From positions 131,595,663 to 131,659,662 of the forward strand of contig CM057000.1 in the NCBI GenBank assembly GCA_029891345.1: a DNA stretch of 64,000 nucleotides, read 5' to 3'. The notes below the pieces were generated by a model. It did not search any database and was not told where the DNA came from. It saw only the letters and a list, made by a program, of their open reading frames with translations. Positions 11,490 through 23,249 of the stretch are shown here, in pieces (position 1 is the first letter of the stretch; every line of letters starts with the position of its first letter). The position numbers were made by a program, and so were the translations under genes. Origin of the DNA: Dryococelus australis. Its lineage: Eukaryota; Arthropoda; Insecta; Phasmatodea; Phasmatidae.

Positions 11490-12840
11490 TAGTCAGACTT
11501 GTTGTGCGCAACGTTTTAAAATCCACCCAGGCAGTTTCTGATCAAATGTCCGTGTGTGTAAAAAAAAAGAAGGGGGGGGGGGGTGTTGTGAGGTTAAGGA
11601 GTCTTTAGCCCCTTCCTTTATTTTACAGAGGTAACGTGAGATTTCTTGAAACTGTAACAAATTGTTTATATTGCAGTACTAAAACGTATGTTTCTATAGA
11701 AACATGAAATTTTATAGCCTATTCACAAGGAGTGACATTTATACGCAGCATTAAAACTCTCTGATGCGTACTGGTAAGCGTGTGGTTTTTTCGTATTGTG
11801 GGTAGTGTCTCAACCCCCTTGTATCCTTCTCCTTAAAACAGGTTGCCCACCCACAGGGAAATGTGGGGGAATTTCATGTGGCAGGGAAAAGTCAGTGACA
11901 TGTCGGGAATTTTCACCAGTCGGAGGAAACGTAAATAATTGCCACTCCACAAAAGTTAATAGTGTGAATACAGGGGTAATATAATTGAGCCTCTGAATTT
12001 TAAAATATAAATGCTTATGTTTGTGAACTGGCAATAATACACATTTGCCAATTTATAAAGGACCTTTACGTACAAAATATATTGGAAGAAATATTGAAGG
12101 GTGAATAACACTAATAACGTGTAAAATTATGGTATTGGAATGTTCTGGTCCAAAAATAGGTCGGGGGATTCTGCTGGAAAACAGTTGACGCCTTGAGAAT
12201 GACTCTTGCATGCCACGAACAGGCCGTAAAATTCCTTCTCTTTAGTACGTGCAAGTTTTGGGGTAAGCCAATAGGGATTATCCTGGCATGGCCCTGGACC
12301 TTCAGGGAGGGGTGGGGTGAGGGGATTCCTTGTCCGAAGGGAATGCAAATGTGTTTGGGTTCATTGAGGCTCATAACCGTGTTGGGATAAACTTCCTAAC
12401 TAATATATTTTCACATGTTTAAATCGTCCACGAGATGGATGCTTTGTAAAGCTGGTTCTACAATAGTGCGATGCGTTGCGTTGCGATGAGCGGTAGCCAA
12501 TCAGGATGAAGCAGATTCCGTCGCAGCGCGTCGTTGAAGAAAAAAAAAACGATCGCGTTTAAACGATCGCGTTTACACCAACGATTTCATATTTGTATTT
12601 TTATTGCTGCGTGGGAGTGCAAAATAGAAGATAAGGCTTTTTATAGGCATGGACGCTGAAATAAAATACTTTTAACATCAAAATAATTATCCTTCGTCTT
12701 GTCTCGTTCCCGCTAGTTTTCATCACACATCGCGTTTATACTCGCCTGTTTGTCTTCTACCACAAAAACATACACAGTTTCAACTTTTTAGGCATATCTT
12801 TTGTTGCATTCGTGAGGTCTGAAAATGTAATTTCCACCCT
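11490..12840. other. Stretch without supported feature
   Basis: Holds an A8/G12 homopolymer junction near 11562-11583 and a duplicated CGATCGCGTTTA motif at 12549-12576. No repeat family or exon is supported. Confidence 0.4.
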
Positions 12841-13257
12841 TAAACTAGATGGCAGCACCTCAGACGGCGTTCGTCGCCGACAGACCGTCGCTTAGTTGTG
12901 AAACAGCATGTATAGCTCGTCGCAACGCACTATTGCGGAGCCAGCATACAATTTATAATGGTCTAGTGGCGGGCATAAAAGAATAGCGTCATGTAGTGGA
13001 GTGCCGGCTGTATTGACTCTATCAGACGGTCTGGTCCTAGCATGCAGTCGTGGTGATCTCTCGGCGCCTGGGAGTAGTGCACCCTGGTTCTTTGTCTGGC
13101 GTGCGGTGCGGTTGAGGTAGCCTTGAAATGCTCCAGAGGTTGACTCCACGTGGTTCTTTGATTTTGTTCACCCGTACCGCACCTCAGCGCCAGAGTGACG
13201 TAACTCCACTGCAGTTCACTGATCCTGCGGCCGGCCTTGTGTGGGCGGTGCACAACT
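12841..13257. other. GC- and CpG-rich block
   Basis: CpG-rich relative to both flanks. Overlapping short minus-strand frames have no recognisable domain. It ends where a branch G MITE begins. Confidence 0.35.
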
Positions 13258-13492
13258 ACTGTAGCCTGCTCGCGGTAGACAACCAACCTTTGAAAAAAAA
13301 ATCACCGTATATAATACGTGTTTGGTTGTCACGATAAACATTATTAAACTGAGTGAACATAGTTCTGGAGCATTTGTCTCTTTGGTGTATTTTTCTAGAC
13401 TTGGTTAAACCTTGTTTGAGGCGTAGAGCCTGAAAGTAGAACTTACCAGGGTTTCAGAAAAGTTTGAAGTAACAGTGGGTTATATCCATGAC
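13258..13492 (-). mobile_element. MITE branch G, internally deleted
   Basis: Contains AACCTTTGAAAAAAAAATCA, the TTTTTCTAGACTTGGTTAA block, GAAAGTAGAACTTACCAGGG and TTTGAAGTAACAGTGGGTTA, in reverse-G order. Shorter than the full 395 bp. Confidence 0.6.
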
Positions 13493-13525
13493 CACGTAGG
13501 CTTGTATGCAGGTAGACTCCTTTGT

Positions 13526-13735
13526 TAAGTTGGCAACGAATCAAGAAAAATAGTTTCCAAGTGCTGACCATTGTTTATTGTAAATCAGGTTGGTGTTTTA
13601 TTTTTTTTATACACGAATGGGCGTCACATTATGGTTCCCAGCAGTTTCACGTTTTTACTTTACTGATGCATGGCAATGCAATTATTGCATTTGATGGCAT
13701 GATACAAACTGAATACAGTGAATCTTAGCGTTTTA
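13526..13735 (+). mobile_element. MITE branch A, degenerate interior
   Basis: Weak collinear match to the branch A interior: AAGTTGGCAACGAATCAAG, then CAGTTTCACGTTTTTACTTT and CTGATGCATGGCAATG. Both TIRs are missing. Confidence 0.4.
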
Positions 13736-13934
13736 GAGAGTCCTAAATTGACTGCCTGTAAGTGAAGGCAGCTGTAATGTAGGCGGCGTTATTGCTGTAC
13801 CAGCAGATCTGGAAATTAACGAGCGTGCTTGGTCTTTTAATTAGTTAATTTAGTACCTGTTATCTATTAATCTAGTACCTATTAAGACTACCGATCGTAG
13901 GAACTAGGTTTAAGGGTACCGTCTGGATGGGGGT

Positions 13935-14110
13935 ATTTTGCGTGTCGAGGCCCGAGAAGTGCTAAGGGCGGCCTCGGCGCGCGCATCACATATCTCGTAG
14001 CCTCTATGCGCAAAGCACTACACTAGCGTGCAGTTCTCTCGTTGATCCGCCTGTTGAGATACTCAGAGGTGACACTCGTCAATTTATCTTCTGAAAAAAA
14101 AATAGGATGT
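13935..14110 (-). repeat. Interspersed repeat family J, copy at 14 kb
   Basis: Collinear with 58175-58375: GAGGCC, then CCTCTATGCGCAAAGCACTA, GCGTGCAGTT, ATCCGCCTGTTGAGATACT and GGTGACAC. Possibly a diverged relative of the CpG-rich segment at 18270-18370. Class unknown. Confidence 0.5.
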
Positions 14111-14114
14111 GCTG

Positions 14115-16790
14115 CGTGTTTCCGAGGTATAAGTAACCTGTTCCGCAAATTTCATGTTTAAAAATAGTTGGGACATGCCTGTGCTTGCCCCTTTTCACTT
14201 TTAAAAGAATAAACATTAGAAAATGGAAATGAAAAATAAAACTGCCTTTTGTAAAAATTTATTCTACTGTGCAGTCACTGTTAAAAAATATTGAATAATA
14301 GATGGGCTAGGATTTTTCTTTATAAAGTGCTAGATTGGCATTATTGTATCACGTTTCTTAGAATTGAATAACTATTGTTAAATATTGCTTATAAACTTTT
14401 AACTGGTCATTCTAAATGGGAGAATTTAGCGTGTATTTGAGGTTGCAGCTATAAACATTTGTCTGTGTGTGTGTAATCAAATGACTGTGTTAATACACAA
14501 AGTAATCAAGCATATGACATATGTTAATTTATTAAAAAGGTTGCTGCACATTCCTCACACACTTGCGGTTGCAGGCATTCACCGAGTTTCCTTTTTTCCT
14601 TCAGAAAATGTTGTGGTAACTTCCATAAACCAAGAATATGAGCGCGCATCAGTAACTATGTACTAAGAAAATAATCCTGCGCCCTGGTAGATCGAGGAAT
14701 TCCTGCTCGTGTAGGGTATGCATTCTAGAGAAGCCCCAACAAAATACACGCGCTCTGTACGAAAAAAAAAAAAATTTCAATACATGTTATTGTGGGTGTG
14801 CAAATTTGTTGGCGTAAGACTGTTTCGTAGTTGGATTCCAAGACACTTCCAGGGACGACATGGCAGTTTTCTTCAGTTGGCTAATATCAGATTGTACCAA
14901 TATTTATTCTGCACGTCTTGACTGCTGCATTATTAAAGCTCTACACGTTATTTTTGCACATAACACATTTTTTCGTTCACATGCGAAGTGTTGTTAAGAA
15001 TTGGAAAATTTTACTACGCCTGTGAATACTCCTTTTTAGACATTGCTCGTGTAGTGACGAGTATAAGAAAATACATATATTGTCGAACGGTGGGTGTGTT
15101 AAATGTTAGTATCCAATTAAGGCACATGCCTACATATAAAATTAGAGCAATACGTATTTTATTTCGCATTACCATTAATAAATCCGTTGTCATTATCTTC
15201 TCCAATTTAACACTGGAACGTCGGTTCCCGTTACTCGCTTGTACCCAAATAAGCTGCCGGAACATTTTGTGTGTAAAATGTATGCGTACCAAAGAAGTTA
15301 ATCGCTCCTAGCCGTGGCTTGCATCACAATGAAGCCGCAGGAATTCGGATAAGGCTCAAATACGACGCAAGCTGCATAAATACAAATGTTGGGAATACCA
15401 CTGTAGTACCCAAGAGTTATAAGCGGCTGGGTTGTTCACTGCTTTTAATGGAGCATAATTATAATACAAATTATAATGCAATAGACGATGGTTATTTGTG
15501 TGTATCGAAAAGTGTTCCCTGTATCTGTGATCCCTTGACACACTATCCCGAGTTTACTCTACAAAACACCTTTCCATATTAATGCAATTGGCTGCTGCTG
15601 GAACATTAATAGACTACTTCTTGTGCCGTGGACTCACTGTAAATTGTTTTTTTTTTTGTAGGTCACTTTGTGGAAGTAGTTATATTAACTAGTCAGGCCA
15701 AGTCTTCTGTTGCAACACCTGGAAACAGAAAATGATGCAAGTTGCGGGGTTAGTGTGCAGTTGTCTTGCAGTTCTTCCCGCTGCCATTCGTGATTTTGTC
15801 GCCAGTGTAAGTGCTCTTTGTTTTTCGATACAAACTCTACGCTAAAAAAAAATGCGAAATGTTTTATTCGCATTTTTTTAAATGCTTGAATGGGTCTAAA
15901 TTTTTGACTTAACGCGTGAAACATAGAAACATAGTTGCCGCTCATTTGGGAAACCCGGAAAGCAGTAAGAGAATTATGTAATATGCAGGCTATGTTTGAC
16001 AGTTCCATCATTAATCTTGCACCGCTACTGGAGCTGTATGAATGTTTGATTGCGGGCGAAATGCCCACGCTTTTTTCTTTGTAATAGATGTAAAGTTACA
16101 AAATTGAGTAATCTTGTTAATATTTATGAATTTATTACTGAGAGCACAATATTTTCCTCTATAACCTCCGCTTCACGAATGGCGTCTTTAAAAAGGCGAG
16201 TAAAACTCCCAGTGAGCGATGACGCTTGAATAAAATAAACACATCTGGAGTAAGGCAGGAGACGTGAAATTAGTAAGCATTTTGACTTTATAGTAGTCCC
16301 TTGGCATAACCAAATCACAAATTGGTCAAAAACCAGCCATCGTGGTAGAACTAGTCAGAGTGCACACAGAGTAAAAGCGGCTATGATAGTTCACCAAGAA
16401 ATCGAAGTTACGAGCGTTAACACAGATCAGGAAGCTCCCACACGCCCAAGGTATAAAACAAACCCAATTTCTAGGAGCGGGACTCTGCCCTTGAGTAACA
16501 GTGTCTCCTACCTGCCTTGGTGGACTCGCAGATACATGTCGCGTGACCCTAACGCCGAAGCAAGCATTTTTGCGGGTCTTTATCGGCGTGTTGTCGTCAC
16601 AGTAGATATTTTGTAAGATAAGTGAGTGCCTTGGTGTAAGTGTGCTATAATGTACAGGCGTCTATCATCGCAGAAAAATTTAAGCGAATGGTCTGAGACG
16701 GGAGGGAGGGTATTTTTTTGCCTGGAAATCTGTGTCGTTTGGGGAAATTTCGAAATGATTAAAATAAAAAGTAGCAACCCTGAAGAAAGA
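14115..16790. other. Long stretch without supported feature
   Basis: No recognisable coding or repeat feature apart from a strong hairpin at 15846-15879. Several frames of 90-127 codons are open here but have no recognisable motif and overlap each other on opposite strands. Confidence 0.4.
15846..15879. other. Perfect AT-rich hairpin
   Basis: Arms AAAAAAATGCGAA and TTCGCATTTTTTT, 13 bp each, separated by an 8-base loop. It looks like a DNA cruciform or foldback; a bacterial-type terminator reading is not appropriate in this genome. Confidence 0.8.
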
Positions 16791-16796
16791 GTGGAG

Positions 16797-16985
16797 GTCC
16801 GCGGTGGTGTAGTGGTTAGACTACTCGCCTCCCACCTAGGCGAACCTGGTTAAATTCCCGCCAGTTTTTCGTACGCGGGAATATTGCCGGACGATGTCGT
16901 TGGTCTGCGGGTTTTCTCTAAGATATATACTCATATCCATATCGGCTCTCAAGACCTCGATCTTAGGACCCGTTGGATTCACTCC
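16797..16985 (+). repeat. tRNA-headed SINE, copy 3
   Basis: The best-preserved head: TGGTGTAGTGGTTAGACTAC (A-box area), CTCGCCTCCCACCTAGGCGA, and a B-box variant GGTTAAATTCC at 16848-16858. The body has GCCGGACGATG and TCTGCGGGTTTTCTC, and the tail has GGCTCTCAAGACCTC. The T-A-A in the B box departs from the usual GGTTCGANTCC, so Pol III activity is doubtful. Confidence 0.82.
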
Positions 16986-17025
16986 ACTTCATTGAAGATA
17001 CAGTCTTGGCTTTATTGCAATTTCA

Positions 17026-17095
17026 TTAATACGAATGTTCTATAACAAAAGAATTTGCATTTAATACGAATTTTCTATAACAAAAGAATTTGCAT
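17026..17095. repeat. 35-bp tandem duplication
   Basis: Two adjacent near-identical units beginning TTAATACGAA and containing TATAACAAAAGAATTTGCAT. They differ at a single T/G position. Confidence 0.92.
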
Positions 17096-17099
17096 TCGC

Positions 17100-17970
17100 A
17101 GTACTGAATTTATTTCCCGGTCAGTCAGCAGTAAGAATTCGGCGCTTTGTTGTACACGAACAGCCTCCTTTCCCGGGAAGGGGGGAGGATGCTGTTGTAT
17201 ATGGAGACTACAAAAAAAAATATAACTTCATTATTATAAGGGTAAAACAAAAACGAATAAGTCTCGAAGGTTTTATTTAATCGTTAAATTTTAATGCTTA
17301 TTGAACACAGGGTGGTGAACAAATCAATCAATGGGACGGATGAGCTTGCAAATTTTTTTTAAATCAAGATCCCAAATTCGTTGTTGAATAGTAGTAACTG
17401 CACAAGGTAAATCACTGGCAATATAATTTTTGCTTCCATACTTTGGTGCTCGCGCCCCGTTTAGCATGTCACTCCTCCCCGGGGGGGGGGGGGGCGGAGG
17501 GCGCCACCACTTTGAAAAATTAATGCTGTAGACGGTATTGCTACGACGCCTGCTGGAGGAGAGCCAGCGGGCCACGTGCTGGCTGCGGTGACCTTGACGT
17601 GTTGCGAGCGGCCGGCGCAGCAGGGGCATCGGCCAGACAGCCCGGCTCCACGCAGCTTCCACCAAGCAGGCCGTCCTAACTGACCCGCTAGACATTTAAC
17701 TGCGCCCGCCCATATCGCCAGTTATACACGCGAGGCCCGCCTGCCCTCCAGAAATATGAATTTGCGTGTCGGTAGAGTATCGCAGCAGGCCTCACTCCGC
17801 TCTCCTGCGCTCCTATGTTATGCGAATGATCCGAAATATTCCGCGGTGACTACGGGGGACAAAGCGACAGTTTAGTAACTAGAGGTTGGTTCTATTATGG
17901 TAGAATGGAGACAAGTGCATAATGCTTACCTTTAACGTCGTAGGAAACCACGGAGTGCACCAGTGCGTTT
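17100..17970. other. Stretch without supported feature
   Basis: Includes a G14 run at 17481-17494 and a GC-rich part at 17500-17800 with open frames but no domain. Confidence 0.4.
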
Positions 17971-17974
17971 TGTG

Positions 17975-18375
17975 AAAGTTGTTTGCGTGAATACGCGTAT
18001 CTTGGTAAATAAATGTTCTTCATATAAGACTTTTTGTCGGAAAAGATAAACAATTATATACCCCCCATTTTTTACTTGTCATATTGTGTTATTCGAGAAA
18101 AAAATCCTGAAAAAAATGGTCACATATCGCATTTCGTGAAGTTTGTGTGTGCAGTTTTCTTATTCGGCAAGAGAAAAGTACAAATATACGGGCGTAGTTA
18201 AATCTGCGGGCATTCATCGAGTGTAATGCAACTCCTATGTTAAAGATATAATTTGCACAGTACAGTGTTAGCACGCCTTGCGCGTAGGAGCGATGAGGCG
18301 CTAGGAGTGCGTGTTAGTGTCGCCCGTGTCGCTCTCTCGCTTCTTGGCCTTAGACGCGCAGCTCCATCCCATTCT
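17975..18375 (+). repeat. Interspersed repeat family I/J, long copy
   Basis: The first half (to about 18225) is collinear with 38715-38990: GTTTGCGTG, CGCGTATCTTGGTAAATA, then GCGGCAAGAGAAAAGTAC-like and GGCGTAGTTAAATCTGCGGG blocks. The second half, CACGCCTTGCGCGTAGGAGC to about 18370, is shared with 20690-20790. This copy suggests I and J are parts of one family. No termini or coding region found. Confidence 0.6.
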
Positions 18376-18379
18376 TGAA

Positions 18380-18855
18380 CAAAAATCCGGCCTCTTTAAT
18401 GCAGTTATGAAATTTGTCTATCAGTACTATTAACACTTAATTTTCTTAACTATTTGATTAGCAAATATTCCATGTATTAAATGTGAAGTAGTTGCTTGTA
18501 CTTAACTTTGACAATATAACGGGGAAGTTAACTCTTATGTAGACGCCTTCGGTGTAATAAGGCTAATTTGTGTTGGTATTGTAAGACACGTGTACGACCT
18601 AATTTATGGCATGAACTTGTGCGTTGAGCTTACAGGTTCTCAAACATTGAAACCCAGATTATCTATCATCCTTAGTAGTGAAACTTGGGTGTTTGTGCAT
18701 TAAAAGTTGCGTGGAAGTAAGTTTGTCTGTTAGTACCTCTGACATACGTGTAGTTTTAGCAGTTTAAATATGGACTTAGTCTTGTGCACACCACATTGCT
18801 TTGTAAGGGAGTGGGCAGATGATGGCTGGTTACTTCCTGGAATAGCGAGAGCCGT
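18380..18855. other. AT-rich stretch without supported feature
   Basis: No repeat or exon recognised. Confidence 0.45.
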
Positions 18856-18857
18856 TA

Positions 18858-18883
18858 CCCCCCCCCCCCCCCCCCCCCCCCCC
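18858..18883. repeat. C26 homopolymer
   Basis: Twenty-six consecutive C. Length may be unreliable in assembly. Confidence 0.95.
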
Positions 18884-18989
18884 TTTGTCACTCCGGAGCT
18901 GTGGTGCTGCGTGCTATCCGCCCAAGTCCAGTGAAGACAACGCCCGTATACAGTCGGTCGCGAAGCTGTTGGAAGTGCGCTAATAATCT

Positions 18990-19318
18990 ATTTGCGGTTT
19001 CTTCGCATTCTTTGGAAAAACACCCAGTGTATGGCGTGCTTGCATGTACTAAATATGTTGTGCAACACGAGCCTTTTACGCTTCTGTTCTCATGCATCGT
19101 ATTCTGATTCAATTGAAGATTTACTTAAATAACATTTCATTTGTAATTAATACGAATAAAAACGGCGAGGAAATAGGTGTGTTGGTAATACCTACTGAGA
19201 AATAGTTCTGGTTGCATTACGCAATAATGCAGTGCGTTATCCTTCTGGTGTAATTTTCTAGACTTAGTTGAGCTTTGTTTGCATGCGGCGGAGGAATATC
19301 CTGGAAGTAGAACTTAAC
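18990..19318 (-). mobile_element. MITE branch G, right end lost
   Basis: Starts at TTTCTTCGCATTC and carries CCAGTGTATGGCGTGC, GTGTTGGTAATACCTACTGA, TTTTCTAGACTTAGTTGAG and GGAGGAATATCCTGGAAGTA. Similarity stops shortly after AGAACTTAAC, so one end is missing. Confidence 0.65.
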
Positions 19319-19319
19319 C

Positions 19320-19612
19320 TCCCGAGTCGAGCCGAAGACAGCCAACCACAGCCACAGAGCTCCCATTTAAAGTACATTATGCCCGAATCGGCTATCATAC
19401 TACTTGTGCACAAAACTCCATTAAAGAAAATATAGAACATGCTCGAAACGAATAGCTTAAAGGAAAAAGGGACATTCAAGAAATTCATATGGCCGCGATT
19501 GATGATTATGTCAGAGCATTCCATGAATTGAATCCAATAAAAATTGGACGTAGTTTGAAGGGGCTTTTACCTGAAGAATGTCTACCCATCTACGTGGCTC
19601 CGAGAATGTTTA
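19320..19612. other. Unassigned stretch
   Basis: An 86-codon minus-strand frame lies here without recognisable motif. No repeat recognised. Confidence 0.4.
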
Positions 19613-19614
19613 TA

Positions 19615-19846
19615 TACTGTTAATGGTAAAGTGAGCACTTTTTAAGGGCCTGCTCAATTTTTCCTTAGAACCATTTTTCGTCTTTCCGCCACTTTTTAAT
19701 CTAAACATTTCAATGTGACACACAGTCTATACATTTCACCACACTCAAAAGTTAACGTCTGAGGCTGCAATAAAACATTTATCAGTGGTTAATGCTTGTT
19801 GGAAGGGTCATAAAAAGTGCTAACTTTACCGTGAACAAACAGCCTA
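19615..19846 (+). mobile_element. MITE branch B
   Basis: A 232-bp copy. Left end TACTGTTAATGGTAAAGTGA and right end TAACTTTACCGTGAACAAAC, with TA at 19847-19848. The interior shares GTTAATGCTTGTTGGAAGGG with the 9636 copy. Confidence 0.82.
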
Positions 19847-19848
19847 TA

Positions 19849-20214
19849 GTGGTGTTGGAGGAGGGGGCGACGGCAGTATGTCCGCGTGGAGACTGCCACC
19901 TCACGTGTCCCCGGGGCGCATCACGTGGCCAGCAACGCGCCCCTCAACCCCTTTCAACTCCCATGTTCACATTCCCCAGGGAAACCCGTAGAGGACAGCG
20001 AGGTAAGTTGGCTACAGTGGCAAGCTGTGTGCGCGCGTGGGGTGGCGCATTTCTGAGGCGTCCTCAGCTGCCTTGTTGCCGGGACTGCAGTGTGTCCGCG
20101 TGGCAACGTCGGTCGTGTTTTCCACCCTCAATTTACTGTACCCACCTGCTATTGGGCGGAGGGGAGTAGTAGACCAGGCCACACAGTCGCAGGAATATGG
20201 TTTATTAATTTTAT
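19849..20214. other. GC- and CpG-rich block
   Basis: Starts directly at the TA of the preceding MITE. It has a 125-codon frame on the plus strand, but the amino acid content is that expected from GC-rich noncoding DNA and no domain is visible. Confidence 0.4.
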
Positions 20215-20590
20215 CAAGAGTTGTTTTACACTGGCGAAGGCTCCCGCCTACCGAGAGGCGCGGCAGCGATAAGAGCGACAGTGCACCATCGCCGTTATGG
20301 GCAAGGTTCTGAAGTGGCGTGTGGTGTTCTCGTCGCACTGCGTGTACCCAAGGGTCTTACAGCGATGATCCTTCTGTATTATTGGCGGAAAGTTTGCAGG
20401 GCCATCGGTTGTTTTGTATGTATCTGATGCTAATGGGGGGGGGGGGGGGATTTTTTTTTTTTAGCTCTTTTGAAGTGTTTCCATCGTGCGTCAAGTTTTG
20501 GAAGTACCCAACATTCCTCATCTGGTGTGCTCCTTTCGTAGACCAGTACATTGGACGAACGTTTAATACTTATTTCAGTGCAACGCAGTA
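20215..20590 (+). repeat. Interspersed repeat family L, copy 1
   Basis: Shares with 49600-49790 the CCATCGCCG..ATG block, GTGTTCTCGT, GCTGC/ACTGCGTGTA and CAGCGATGATCC-type blocks. Its end TAGACCAGTACATTGGACGA parallels TAGACCAGCACGCTGGACGC at about 60526. Interrupted by a G15/T12 homopolymer at 20435-20462. Class unknown. Confidence 0.42.
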
Positions 20591-20631
20591 AGTGAAAAGT
20601 AAGGTTATACGAACCTACTTTGTTCTGTTGG

Positions 20632-20800
20632 TTTTCACCGCGTGTAACCCGCTGTTACAGATCTAATTAGCATAGTACAGCATCACGACGGAAACACTGC
20701 ACGCCTTGCGCGTAGGAACGGTGAGGCGCTAGGGGTGAGTGTTCGTGTCTCCTGTATCGCTCCCTTGCTTCTTGACCTTGGACGCCCAGCTACATGGTCC
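20632..20800 (+). repeat. Interspersed repeat family J fragment
   Basis: Contains CACGCCTTGCGCGTAGGAAC, GTGAGGCGCTAGG, CTTCTTGACCTTGGACGC, matching 18270-18370. Preceded by CTGTTACAGATCTAATTAG, which also appears at about 38985, supporting continuity with family I. Confidence 0.6.
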
Positions 20801-20833
20801 TCTTAGCCGAATAGATAAATAAATTTAAAAAAA

Positions 20834-20958
20834 TATATATATATACTGTGTTTATTATTTACATTGCAATAGTTAGTTAATATGTGGTTAAAGGATAATG
20901 GCTGAAAGGAAAAAAATTAACTAGGGTGTCAAGAGTTCACTTGGCCGTGAACAGAATA
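20834..20958 (-). mobile_element. MITE branch B, one end lost
   Basis: Contains CTGTGTTTATTATTTACATT, GGTTAAAGGATAATGGCTGA and the right end CACTTGGCCGTGAACAGAA, with TATA after it. The other TIR is replaced by AT-rich sequence. Confidence 0.7.
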
Positions 20959-20960
20959 TA

Positions 20961-21290
20961 CCAGGCAGCGCCGTGGAGGGTAGGTGCTAGCGCGAGGCTC
21001 TCGCAGATGTCGCTGGCCTGAGCGGGAAGAGGGCGGCCGCGGCAGAGAGCACGCTCGAAATAGCGTGTCGCCCGAGTGAGGGGCCCGTGCCAGCGAGGTA
21101 GGTGCAGGTACCCGGCGCGGCATGTGGCTCTCCGTGGGTGCCGCCCCCTCGCGGCCTATTTCCGCGGAAGAAAATAGCGAGACTGTTGGCCCTCGTGCTG
21201 GGGGAAGCCACTCGGGGGTGAGAGTTCAGCCAGGCCGGCTGCGAGTTTCCAACCACGTTGAGGTGTAGTCCATTCATGACTGGAAGAGAC
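20961..21290. other. GC- and CpG-rich block
   Basis: Among the most CpG-dense parts of the window, beginning right after the MITE end at 20958. Overlapping open frames carry no known domain. A candidate for an unmethylated, promoter-like island. Confidence 0.4.
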
Positions 21291-21294
21291 TTTC

Positions 21295-21520
21295 GAAAAC
21301 GAACCTTTGAAATAACACCCCAGGCGTAACATGTCAACATGTTTTGCCAGTAGCTTGTATATTTGTGGAATACAACACTGTGATTGACTTTAAAGTGCTG
21401 TATTAGGGAATAGATGAAACTGTTACTTGTATCTTCTATAACGTAATATTTATTTCGTATTAAATATGAATTAAAAACGGCGAGAGCCGCGACATGTTGG
21501 CAACGGCCGGTAAATGTAAA
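21295..21520 (-). mobile_element. MITE branch G, degenerate
   Basis: GAACCTTTGAAATAACACCCC, ATGAATTAAAAACGGCGAGA and ACATGTTGGCAACGGC correspond in order to reverse branch G. Both ends are missing. Confidence 0.45.
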
Positions 21521-21524
21521 ATAA

Positions 21525-22440
21525 CCGTAAGAACTATCGTTAATTCAGGCATTTTTTGAAACTCCATAAAACTGGCCTAAACTGTGAATATTCCACGGGA
21601 TAGTTTTTGGAATATGGCAGAATTCTTTGAAAACGTGTAAACAGTAAACGCATTTGACAGGTATAAAAGCGGAAGTCACATTTCAATGTTTATGTTTAGG
21701 TGTAGCGAAAGTATACGAACACCCTGCACACGAACACACACACACGAATTAAGACATTGATTTTGAAAGATGCTACAGGGCAGTTAAAGGGCAATGAAAG
21801 TTTCTTCCAGTCGGGAATGGACTATAGTTGGCAAGCTATTGGTAGCACAAAGACAGTGGTGAAGTGAAGGTGATAGGCAGTGCGTGCAGGTAGGTGGGTG
21901 GGTGGGTGGGAAGTTATCAGCGCGCCAGCTCACGTCAGCGCCGGAAGTGTTGCTTGCGAGCGCCAGTTATGTGCGCTGTGCCGCGGTGATAACTTTCGCC
22001 GGCTTCCGCCCAGCAGCCAGTCTACGTCGCAGCATCAGCTCCAGACCTGCCCGCTGTTCCGAAAGTATCTCGTAAATCGACGTACGAAAAAAAAACCCTG
22101 ATCGTAATCTTTTTCGTCTAAATTTAATTTCCAATAAAGTATTTTTCGCAGCATGTAATGCCGCTCGTTTGCAGTTTCTTGAAGAAAATTGTTCACGATA
22201 AGCGGAGTACTTTTGAATGGAATTCTTCGTTGCCGCGTCGTGAGTTCAGATTCAGATTTACTACTGACTGTAAGATTATAGAAAATTTAACATTTTACAG
22301 TTGTTTCATGTTTGTGCATAATTTTAATTTATCTGCTTCTTGTAAAGTCAGGAACATATTTATATTCTATCAGCAAGTTCCTGCCTTTTTGCTTGCGGGA
22401 AATAGAACACAGTGAAAATTAGATACAAACACATTGTTAT
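21525..22440. other. Mostly unassigned stretch
   Basis: Contains a G-quadruplex motif at 21893-21910 in a GC-rich patch (21880-22080) and a possible MITE-A left-end scrap at 22188-22215 (TTGTTCACGATAAGCGGAG). Nothing else supported. Confidence 0.4.
21893..21910 (+). other. G-quadruplex motif
   Basis: GGTGGGTGGGTGGGTGGG provides four or more G3 tracts with single-base loops, a very stable quadruplex pattern by general rules. Confidence 0.85.
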
Positions 22441-22449
22441 ATGATGAAA

Positions 22450-23102
22450 GCGCGTTAGGGTCGTATCAAGAGTTCAAGGATGGGTGTGTCTTAATTAAAT
22501 GAAAATAAACTAAATTTGATTTCTAATTTGTTCCTTCCGCTATTTACAGAATTAATTAGCTCTCAACTTTTCCTTTTTAACCTTGAGCGCAGTAGTTAAT
22601 GTCTCATTTCCGCTATAATTGTCCTTAATTAGGTATGTTTAGTTAATTAACTCACTATCATCAACAAATGTTCAGTCTCTGTTGCCATCATTTTGTCTAT
22701 TTTCACTCACGCATCTAGTTCATAGTCAAGTCTGCCAGTCGCAGATTTTCCTTTAGCTGGTCGCTTTTCGTTCTTCTATCGCTTGGAACTGGGTCACTCA
22801 TTCATTCTTAAACTCCAATTCAAAACTCCCGGCCCGGGGGCCTGCCGCACTATTTATAGTGGCGCGCCTTACCACCTGGAAGGTACAACGCACCCCGAGA
22901 TGCGCCGAGAGAACGAGGTCTGTAATCCAGAGCATTTTTCAGATATCTGCCGAAAACTACGACCAGAGTCCGCGGCGCGCGTCTTATAATTCGAAACCCG
23001 TCATTGGCTGGCCTTCCGCCGTCGCTATCGTATGACAACTCTCCTTCTCTTGCACTCGCCCGCGCACGCTGCGAAGCAGTGAGCTCGCAACAGTATTAAA
23101 CA
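22450..23102 (-). mobile_element. Solo LTR, copy 2
   Basis: Forward strand runs from TGTTATATGATGA to CAGTATTAAACA, so the minus-strand LTR begins TGTTTAATACTG and ends ATATAACA, the usual TG..CA form. A TATA-like CACTATAAATAGTG lies on the minus strand at about 22849-22862. Four copies in the window share this structure and strand. I could not find a convincing target duplication. No gag or pol is attached. Confidence 0.68.
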
Positions 23103-23249
23103 GCTTCTAGTAAATTTTCTATAATCAAAAGTTTTTCAATACCACCTTCGAAACTGAAATTATGAAGCAGAAAAATAATTTCTGCATAAGAAACGAAGCA
23201 GTCTTAAAAAATCGATTTGTATTGATATTTTCTGTTCGTCGACCACATG

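Noticed and set aside
15685..16068. 127-codon minus-strand frame
   Set aside because: No motif recognised, it reads through the A/T hairpin, and codon use is unremarkable.
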